Below are positions 32,395 through 43,300 of a stretch of 64,000 nucleotides of DNA, in pieces. The stretch spans positions 37,340,150-37,404,149 of the forward strand of contig CM051514.1 in NCBI GenBank assembly GCA_028015205.1, written 5' to 3'. Under the pieces are notes generated by a model, which had not been told where the DNA came from, searched no databases, and was given only the letters and a program-made list of their open reading frames with translations. This DNA is from Mytilisepta virgata (lineage: Eukaryota; Mollusca; Bivalvia; Mytilida; Mytilidae). The position numbers were made by a program, and so were the translations under genes. The number at the start of each line of letters is the position of its first letter. Position 1 is the first letter of the stretch.

Positions 32395-33231
32395 GAGAGC
32401 TGTCGGAGTGACAGCAAACCGGGTTTTCCTTCTATTTCATTTTTACCCAGTAACTTTTCTCCAACAAAAAAGTTCAGATTTCAACATCTTTAGTACACGA
32501 CACATCATCTTGAGGAACACTACCAACACATCAAAGATCTAGGTTTTAAGACAAAAAAGTTACAGGCTGGACATGATTAGCAATTTATTGACCTTGAGGT
32601 CAAAGTTCAAGGTCATCCTTAATATGCAACACATCATCTTGAGGAAACCCACGTACACAACAAATATCCAAGGCCTAGGTCTTAAGGCAAAAAAGTTACA
32701 GGTCGGACACAAAGATGATCTAAAATGACCTACTTATTCACCCTAAGGTCAAGGTCATAGGTCAACATTTCTGAAATATGACACATCGTCTTGAGGTGAA
32801 ATATCCACATACCATAGATCTAAGGTCTAGGTCTTAAGAAAGTTGTAGGCCGGACACGATTGGCAACCGACCAAAAATGACCTATTTATTGACCTTGAGG
32901 TCAATGGTCAAGGTCAATTTTCTTTGAACGCGATACTTCATCTTGAGATAACCTACCTACACACGAAAAATCCAAGGCCTAGGACTTTAGGTCGGACTCG
33001 AAGTTGATCTAAAATGACCTACTTATTCACGCTAAGGTCAAGGGTCAAGGCCATAGGTCAACATTTTTGAAACACGACACATCGTCTTGAGGTGACATAT
33101 CCACATGCCAAAGATCTAAGGTCTAGGTCTTAAGACAAGAAAGTTATGGGCCGAACACGATTGGCAGCCGTCGCCCAACCGCCCGCATTCACCAATTCAA
33201 TAACCAGATTTTTCCAGAGAAAAACCCGGTT
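32395..33231 (+). repeat. interspersed repeat family C, forward copy
   Basis: It starts AGAGCTGTCGGAGTGACAGC and ends AACCAGATTTTTCCAGAGAA then AAACCCGGTT. It contains two related halves with GACACATCGTCTTGAGG, AAGGTCTAGGTCTTAAG and many AGGTCA motifs. It is the same family as 16161-16700. Confidence 0.75.
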
Positions 33232-33240
33232 AAAAATTCT

Positions 33241-33419
33241 GCTTTTAGATGAAAGAAAACATTAATACTGAATGCGTTAAGTCTTTCTAACCTCATATCT
33301 GTGATTAATAATCCTGCACAACATCTATTGATCTAATGAATAGAACGTTAGTTTGTATAAATACAAAATCCATCCCAGTATTTTTCATGCCTTACAAGAC
33401 AGAAATCAAACAATTCCAT
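33241..33419. other. short intergenic gap, nothing recognised
   Basis: AT-rich sequence between repeat family C and the ARPC2 poly(A) signal. Confidence 0.3.
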
Positions 33420-34343
33420 TAAATTTTAATAGGTTTTATTTATAAATATTTTACAATAACAATGTATACTTGTTCTTCAGTAATATAAGAAATTAATAAG
33501 CATGAACACACAATATTGTCCATGCACAAACACAATGGTGCTAAAAATTTTATATCCTTGTCATTGTGAAATACTTTACCAAATAATTTATCCCCAGGAT
33601 ATTTCACATCTAAATTTTCAGCAATCTGGACAATTAATATCAATGCAATTTCCTGACAACTTTTTCAAATATCATAAGCATAAAAAAAATTAATTTTGGA
33701 AATAGTTAAATCTATGTTGTTTTTATATTTTTTTTACATAAAAATACTATAAAATTTATTAGTTGACCAGTAAAACCTATAAAGCTTCATTGTAACCTAG
33801 TTGTCAACATCTAAATCTTCATGATTCTTTACATACTAAGTTATAGTAAACTCTACTAATATTTTCTAGGCCTCAATACTAACCTATTGTATTTTTATAA
33901 ATATTCCATCTGAGACAGTATAATTTGGATCTTTATTATAAAGATTAACATAAAATACCTTCCATGTTGTTCAGCTAATACAAGGTACATTGTATAATAT
34001 TAAATTTTAAAATTATTTCATAACATTTTATACATTATTTCAAAGAATACATATTTCTCTGTTAATTGATTTTAGGCTGTTCCTTCAAATACCAAAATTA
34101 AATATCTTTATTATTATAACCTATTCACACCATTTTTTCTCGCTAGTTTTAAGCATATTATAAGCACTTTCGCAAAAATAATCATAATAATATAAAAATA
34201 TGATAGTATAGTTTAACATAATGGTCCAGCCAAGTCAATCTTCACCATGGTGATAATCAATTATCCATAAGTCATATAAGAAATTGTTTTAATTTCCTAA
34301 CATGCACCAAAAACAATTTTTTTTCCTTATGCCATTCTTCTCA
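33420..34343 (-). other. probable ARPC2 3'UTR
   Basis: AT-rich sequence between the ARPC2 stop and the AATAAA signal, with no repeat I recognise and only short chance ORFs. The extent is inferred from the signal position. Confidence 0.5.
33435..33440 (-). promoter_or_regulatory. ARPC2 poly(A) signal AATAAA
   Basis: TTTATT on the plus strand is AATAAA on the minus strand, about 900 bases beyond the ARPC2 stop codon, in AT-rich sequence without other features. The bases from 34343 down to about 33420 are the likely 3'UTR. Confidence 0.55.
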
Positions 34344-34368
34344 TCAATTCATCTTGAACGTTCTTCCA
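34344..34368 (-). CDS. ARPC2: ARPC2 exon 11 (stop; residues 292-299)
   Basis: The last 25 coding bases give SGRTFKMN followed by TGA at 34346-34344. They match the family ending (TGKTF, then a short variable end). The acceptor is TTTTTTCAG. Confidence 0.92.
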
Positions 34369-37300
34369 CTGAAAAAATAATTAAATCACAATTTATAGAA
34401 AAAAAATATACAAATAGTCTAAATTCAGAAATTAAAGCCATCTTTTGTTGTGAAAAATACATTCTAATATGAGCTGCTTCAAACGCTTTCGGTCTACATC
34501 CGTGGAAAAACATGGACCAACCTCACAGATGCCAGACCACTTGTTTGGTAATGTCATAGTAAAGTTTCCCACAAGCTTTGACGTCATAGTGTAACTTGCG
34601 TTGTGTAATGGTGTCTTTGTGTCTGAATACCTATGTTGCGGCGTTTCATACTGTTTTAGAAAATGTCCTATTAGAATGGAAATAATTCACGGTGGCTTCA
34701 AAATATCCTGATTTTACCACGGGTAGGCCATTTATGCCGATATTTTACCACTTGCCAAATATTTTTAAAATATCGGCATAAATGCCTACCCGTGGTAAAA
34801 TCAGGATATTTCAAATTTCAGTCTTTTTTCATGCATTTTTTTGTAAAAGGTCTGCCATTGCTTTATCTTTATCCGGGTTTCAAATATAAGAACAATAACT
34901 CTTTATGTTTGCTCCAAGACCGAATATTTAACCGGGACTCGTCGTCACCAAGTTGACTTGGGAATCTCGGCAAACTCGGACTTGTCCGTGAAAGGGTTAA
35001 AGAGAATCCCGACGATTTACACGTCAAAACAACCATTGGAATTAAATTATAAGAATTGACAGTAATTTTGTTTTCAGTCTATTCGAAATAACCTCAATGC
35101 ACATGGTGCACTTTTTCAAATAACCTGCCATGTGGGTTATTTAGTGTGCACCACTTGATTGAGGTTATTTCTTCATAGACTGAAAAAAAATTACAGTCAA
35201 TCCTTAAATGCATTTATATTATTAGTAGCTAGACGTCAAAACTTGATGGGTTCAAAACTATCATCAACCTAGCATTTCCCTTCCCTTTAAGGTATCCGGA
35301 CCATAATAGATAATGATCGAAAATTGTATCTCTTTTTGACTGTGAATGGCTGAACCAAAAAAATTAAAGCTGGAATTTTCTATATATATTTTTCTCAAGT
35401 TGAAACACACTTTGTTGCTTATATGCAGAGTCTGTAAAAATTAGTTAGTTATATTGTAATTTCCGAAGTTTGCCGATAATTACCGAGGTCATTTCAATTG
35501 CGTAGTATGGAACATCCGGGAACTTTTAAATAATCACGTGGTCATTTATGGTCCGGATACCTTAATTCTAACTCCGATTGACCCCAAGTGGAAGTTGTTT
35601 TATATCCGGACAAATCCTGATTGGACATGTACTGTCAATAGGTGTATACCTTATTGTTTTCTTTTCTTTCTGTTGTTCTGGTCGTGCTCTATTTAATACT
35701 TTAAGAAAATCTGATGTCTTTGCTCTCATTCTTGAGTGAATATAAGCCTAAAATATCATTATATATATTTGATTGAATTATACATAAGAAAGATATGTAT
35801 CAATTGCACAAAAAAATCCTTTTTAATGTTTTCAATCATACTTCTCACTTATGTTTAAGTATTCCTTGTGTCCCATGCTCTTTTTTATCACTGATTAAGG
35901 AGACATGGTAGGTACTTACCCTAAAGTTAATTTTATTGATTTAAAAACAAAAACCTAACAATCGAATAAGTTCAATCACAATTTAAAAACTGGTTCAACA
36001 ATTAAAAAAAAACAAAAACAAAATCAATGTAAAACACATGAATGGTATATTATTACAAAACAAGATATCACTACAGTGGAGAAATAGAGTTAATTCCCAG
36101 GTTTAGGAGGAATTGCAGATATAAAAAGTGTGAGGCGGACACTGAGAATGACCATGTGAGACGCAAGAAGTACTGATGAGTAAAATAGGACATTAAGTAT
36201 CTGTACTAGGTGTTTACAGTACAGCTGTACTTGTAGGTCTGTATGTATTTAAAAATCACTGAATACTGGATAAAAAGAAAATTCATGTAATAACTATACC
36301 TTAGAACATTTGATGTGATAATGTAAATAATCTCTGAGCGTATGTATTAGGTTGATTGTGTTATCTTTAACTGCTGCACCAGTATGACGTGGAAACAAAA
36401 CTGAAAAGAAAAATGAATCATAAAGATGTATACAGTTACTTCCCTTTCATTGTAATTGAATGCACAACTTTTCTGGAAATATTTTGACAAAACTTAAACT
36501 TGCTTTCAGATCTAAAATCTACATTAATGTCTGTCAGATTTTCTACATATATTGGAACCTTGGTCTAGTATTATTTTTGGTCCTTTCTAAAAAAAATTCT
36601 ACTCTTAGAACTTTTTCAATTTGAACTATCCTGTATATTTATTTTTGTTGAAATCCCCTCCCTCATAGGGTATTTTACAGACATATTTTCTGGTTTACAT
36701 ACTAAAATTTATACAGATATATCATTCCTATACAAGTATATACCATCTTGTTAAAAGAATAATTTCAATGATGCCTTTGGATTTGTGGTTTTGATATTTT
36801 ATCCTATTCTGTCCAGATACATTTTAAATACTCTATTTGACAATGCTCATTAAAAATAAATTACACATAGCAATTTTAATCAAAACATATGTAAAGCAGT
36901 TAAAAAATTCCAACATGATAGCTGCATATCATACCAAATGTAATATATCCAACATTATCTCCTTCCCGAGCACCTGTTCCTTGTAATTCCATAGGTGGTT
37001 CTTTATGGCTAAATAAAACCTGTGGAGCTTGTTGGTAATTCCGTCTTCCTTCTTTAAATTCCTGAAAACCAAGAATTTTAAGAGTATTATAATGAGGAAC
37101 CGTCAGGAAAGGGGAAATAATAAGGGTAAAAAACATACCACATCAAGTCAAGGTCCAGTTCAAAATCATGATATTAGTCTTAAGAAGGCGAGTATTTGTC
37201 ACGAATAACCTGCATCAATTTGCCACCAAGGTCACTACAAATGTTTGAAGATGATACATACCACCAATAAAACTAGTATTTCTTTCCAGGTAAATATAGG

Positions 37301-40300
37301 ATGAGGTCTTCTAGCTGTGTTTGGACTTGAGTTTAAATCTTGGCTGCTTGTTTGATAAGCAGATCTGCAGTTTTGAAATTTCATTCCCACTGAGCAACAA
37401 TTAATATCACAGGCAGATAAATATTTAAATTTGTACGCAGTAGATGCCAAACAGTGAAAAAAAAACTTCCAGTTTACATGTATTTAAATTTTTTACCTGC
37501 ATAAATAATTTCCCTATAACAATATCATCATCATCTTTAAATATTGTACTAAATATAACTGTTACTCTGTCTTTCTGTGCTTCCACATACCTATAATAAC
37601 AAAATAATATGTTCAAGATAACTCAGAGAGTGCTGTTATTGAATTTTTGGTAATTACATTAAAAAAACAGTCTTGAATTTTAAATAATATATGTATATCT
37701 TAACTTTGAAATACACGGTTTGTTTATTTTTGTATAATTTAATTTGATTTTAATACTGCATTTTGACTGGCTGAACAGCATAGAGCAACAATGGTTATAC
37801 TTTATAACCTGGTTTAATCTTGTGACATCACCAATTATGCCTAAACTAACCCAAACCAGGTTATCGTATAACCTGTTCAAAAATTGGAAACATTCCTTAA
37901 AGGTAGGAATTTTCATGATTTTCCAACTACATTTCATTGTATCCAGGAAATACAATAGGCTTATTAAAAAGAATCACATCGTTTAAATGAACATAAATCC
38001 ATGAATGATATCTGCTAGAACACCTTGACAACGTTATGAAACTACAACAGCCTGTGTAAGAATTTAAATGAAAAATCCCAAACAAAAAACTAGAATGAAA
38101 CTACAAAAAAAACCATTCAGTTGTCAAAAGAACAATTCATGGTTTTGCAAAAATGAGCCAAACTTACATAGTCTCATCATCTCTATACTGAATGACAGCT
38201 CGTTTATGACCTGTCTGTCCTTTTGCTTGGAATTCAAAATATTTCTCAAAGACTGAGGCAAAACAATTTCTCTTTAGTAAAGCAGCTTTCCTAACAGTAT
38301 CTTCGTAATCATCTGGAATGCTATCTAAACTGTACATCAGTGACACATCATAACCTACAACACAATATTTACCATCACTTAATGAATTTTATATAATCTT
38401 TTAAAAATAAATGACACACATTACTTAGTCATCTCCCTTGAATAATATTGTGAAGGAGATTAGTTATACATGTTTTCTAAAGAAATTTTAATTACTAATT
38501 ACATTTATTATTTACTGAAATTTGCATATTTGGTGCTACTACTTCAATTCCTTTGTAAGACTGCTAACTGAACACCTTGTACAACTGGTATTAAAGAAGA
38601 AAGATGGCAGATTTTTTAAATTTTCAGTGTAAGATACTTTATAGTGCATTGGAATCTAGTGGAACTGCTCACCACAAGGGATATCAGATATTTCCAACAT
38701 TTGTCAAGAATATTTTCAAGATATTGAAAGTATTCTTACATGGATCTAATTGCATTAAAGCCTATATCTGTTGAAAGTAGAAAAACTTAACTATAAAAAA
38801 AATTGTTCCGTCTTTCCATCATTACTGGTCATACACATTTAGTTGATTTAAACTCAATTTTCTTACATGTGTTTTTCAATTGGTTTATTTAAACTCTTAG
38901 AATTACAAGTGTTATTTCTTTTTCCTTGATACAAATTTTCGTGGTTTGTTAAAACATCATACTTTTTTGAGAATGCTCAATTTCATACTTCAGTAATTTT
39001 GTAGCTGTAACTTATACTTCACTGAATACTTAAATGTACAAAGATTGATTTATTAAGTACGGTACAGTGCCAAAAATTATGGGCCTATCAGGAGGAGTAC
39101 ATGTTATGTGATATGATAATGAGCATTCTACACCCTAAGCCAGATTTTTAACTTACAAGTTCAAGTGAGGCAGTTTTGCAGGAACAAAAAACAATAAAAA
39201 ACTTATATCCAACGAAAAATAGTTGATGTACAGTATGAAAATTTTTTACTTTAAAATATAAATATATGTTAATATGTGTGCTATTTGCGGTTACCCATCC
39301 TGTTTTTTTTTTTTTTTGCCAATCTTTCTTGACGTTATCTCTCAATTCTGTTATAAAATCTTTACTTCAAATGAAATTGATAGTTTTTGTACTACAATTA
39401 AATTCCATTTTACGTTAACCTCAGTCATTACCTTCTTCTGATTTGGTCATGTAATCTCCATATTCTCTTTTGATTAACTAAAATTTAAAATCACTGGTTA
39501 TTCATATTTGACAAACTGAAAATTTACTGACAGTGAACATCAAATTTCCTTATATTTGTAACATTTTTTCAACAAAAAAAAATTTTCTCAGCTAGAAAGA
39601 CCCAGGGACGTACATTCTGAATTTGACATAGGTGAATTGCGTCCTGTCTGAAATGAAATAAGATAAATATTGTTATCAAAGAGTTAAGTGGTAGATTTTG
39701 TTTAATTAACTGTAAATGCTTAGAAACAATTCTGAACTAATTTGGCAAAAAATCATAGGAGACATTTTAACCAATTTGTGGAGAGTATATGTTAACATGA
39801 TTTCTGTAATATATAACATTACTTTCATGTTGTTTATTGCTGGTTTTTTCCTTCTTCTCTTTTGGTTTCATTTTTTCTACTGTGTTGACCATTTATCAGA
39901 GATGATTTTCCCAGCCAAGACAAAAATGGAAATACTGTACCGGAAGCCATATATTAAAGGACCCATTATGGTAAAGTCTGAATTGCAAAAAGTTAAAATC
40001 CGCTAAAAATACTGAATAAGATCATCCCTGACTTAGGTATGTACTTACATCATCTGCTCCATGCTCTTGTAAATCTTTGTAAAACTTCAGTGAAATACTA
40101 ACCTACAATACATAACAATAGATATAAAATGCCTCACATTTTCAATATTTATACAAAGGATTATTTACTATAAAGGTCAGTAAAGACAAGTCAACTTGAA
40201 ACCATTCTAATGTGCAACACTGAAAATGCTGAATATCAGTAAAATATTGAACTTAACTCTGTGCAGTATTATAAATTCACAATTCTAAGTTAAAAGCAAA

Positions 40301-43300
40301 ATTAATATGTACAGATATTTCAGTTACATCTTGTACATTGTTCCTTAAACTTTTTTTTCTAACCACACATGTTGAAAGTCTAGTACTTCATTTTTTTCAA
40401 ACATACATTGGCGATAAATTCGTAAAAATTACATTCAATTTGTAGTTTTCCAAAATATTCAAACATTTTTTGCTTAACTTTTTAGTTAAGCCTGTAATAT
40501 AACCAGAGATTGTCACCGTTATGCACAATTTTAAAGGGCTATCAAAGGACCATTCAACTGATTATTTTGATGAACATGTTTTTCAACTTTAATTTTACCA
40601 TTATTTTTAATAATTATATTTCCTTATATATGTATTTTTGACTGAATTTTTCAACTTAAAACAATAATTTATTGAATGGAAAGCTGTTAATTAGTCACCA
40701 TACTTAATTTCATTAGTCCACATTGTGTACTTTCGAATTTCACTCTAACACACAACAGGCAGTAGCCCTATATACATATCTTGTTCAAATTAATTTACAT
40801 ACTATTATTTTACTTTTATCTCCTTCAGGATTTGATATGTGATACAGAACTCCATCAAAATCTGGAAAAAAAGTGACAAAAATTCTATTATATATAATAT
40901 GATTATAATCAATTTGAATTTCAATACAAAGGACTTTATAATTGTTTAAGTATTATTTTTCCCTGTTAGTATTTCTTCTTATAAAATGTAAATACAGTAT
41001 ACATGAAGTATAATGCAATTTTTTTATTCTAAATTTAATCACATACACACATCTGTTTTATATAGTCGTGGAGACTTCTGCCAAAAGAGACAGACCTCTT
41101 TTGAAAGACCAAATAAAATGTCACAAGTCTGCAAACAGAAAGAAACGTTTTAAGACACCTTACAAAGGTGAATATCTCAAAATACCATGTTTGATCATCT
41201 AGCCTAGGTTGGTCTGTAATACATGCTCACAGAATTTATTTGATTGAAATAATTTAAAAAAAAATTATTATTCATTTCTTCTCTTACCGCCATCTTAAAT
41301 ACAACATGAAAACATATTTTTGTATCCACTTTTTGATTTATTTCGCAAAATGAAGTAGAAATTAATTGTATCAATTAGTAAAATTGTCATACCATCCTTC
41401 TTAAGGCATTAAAATATAAAGAACCCTCACAAGTAACTACTTATTACTTTTATAACTAATCTTATTCTTGTATATATGTCATCAAATCATTTGTATATTT
41501 AAATACAAAGCTATTTACATAAAACTTTCTTCACCTGACACATTACTAACTGACTGTCAATAATTAATGTCAATCAAACAAATGATTGATGAAATTTTTT
41601 TCTATCACAGTGCATTTATACAAAAAAATCAATACAGATACATATATCATAAACACTTCTGGTAATTTAGACATACCTGCAACTGTAATATCAATTGATT
41701 CTGGTTTGTTCCTAAAAAGAAAAAAATATTAATTTGAATAATATCCATTTTACAACCGACAAAAAAACACTCTCAAATTGAATGCAAACCAGATTATCCT
41801 TTGTTAAGTTTTTAGAATGCCTTAAATATCTCCACTTTTTAGAAGAAACCCTAAATCTTTTTTACCATTGGCATGAAAAATAAATGATTTGCTGAAATAA
41901 TAAAAATTTGAAACATTATTTTGTGACATGTTTTCATTATCTTTATAATGTTCAATTACAAAAATTCCCTTTTGAAATCAAAACAAGAGGCTCTCAAGAG
42001 CCTGAATCGCTCACCTGGCAAACAATGACTTAAACTAAATTAATATATTAATGTTTTTTTGTAAATTAAACTGAGTATTTAAGGTCACATAAAATGCTGA
42101 AAATACCTTTAAAAGCCTTTCAAGAACCTCTGGAAAGAAATGGGCATGAGTTCTCCCTATGCTTGATTAAGATACAGTCATGGTCAATCTGATGATTCAC
42201 AATACAAAATACAAGCTTTAATTCATCTTCAAATACAAGTATAAATCTTTTGGTCTATATGTTGTCTTCGTTTTTAAAATGTTTGAAAGAAGTTATGTAA
42301 AAATTGTGGGTTAAGGCTTTTTATTGTACTTGAAAAGGAAATATTGCAGGAACAATCATGCTAAGTTTCATCCAAATCCCCCTAGTAGTTTCAGAGGAGA
42401 AGATGGTTGAAAATTTGTTAACAACGATGATGACAGACACCAAGTGATGGCAATTAAAAGCTCACATATTATGAAGTTTAATCATTGTTATACAACATTC
42501 TCATCATCACCATTCACTAAGGATACCATGTTTACTTTAAAAACCAAATATTGTTGAAATCCGAGCAAGTGTAAAAAATGGCGGGAAAATGGCAGCCATT
42601 TTAAAAATGGCCGTCCAAAACAAACTTTCATCATCACCATTCAACTCGGCATACCATGTTTGCCATCAAAGTAGCTTTCATCTTCATTTTATTTCTATAA
42701 TTCAGGAAAACAGCATTTTGACGCCTATGTTCTATTTTTAGTAAGGGCGGACATGTTTTTCGACCAATCCAAAATCCAAGCATTAACTTTTTGCAGGATA
42801 CCCTAAGGAACAATCTTACCAAGTTTCATTTGATTTTGAATAGTAGTTTCAGAGAAGAAGATTTTTGAAATAATAACATAAAAAAAAGCCAAAAATGTCA
42901 AAAAGGGCAATAACTCTAACATCACTTGACAGATTTTCACGAAAATCAGCACACAGGTAGCTCTCATCATGCTGAACACTTTCAACCTGCCAGAATTTGC
43001 CGTAACCTGATGATTTTTGAGATATTTGCGAAAAACTGTTGTTTGACCCCTATGTTCTATTTTTAGTAACAGTGGCCATGTTTTTCGACGGATCAAAAAT
43101 CGAAGCACAAACTTTGTGCAGGATACCCTAAGGAACAATCATGCTAAGTTTTGTCCAAATCCATTCAGTAGTTTCAGAGGAGAAGATTTTTGAAATAATA
43201 ACATATAAAAAGTGCAAAATTTGGAAAAAATCAGGAAAAAGGGTGATAACTCTGAAATGAGTGGTTGGATCTTCTTCAAAATTTCAGGGCAGGTAGATCT

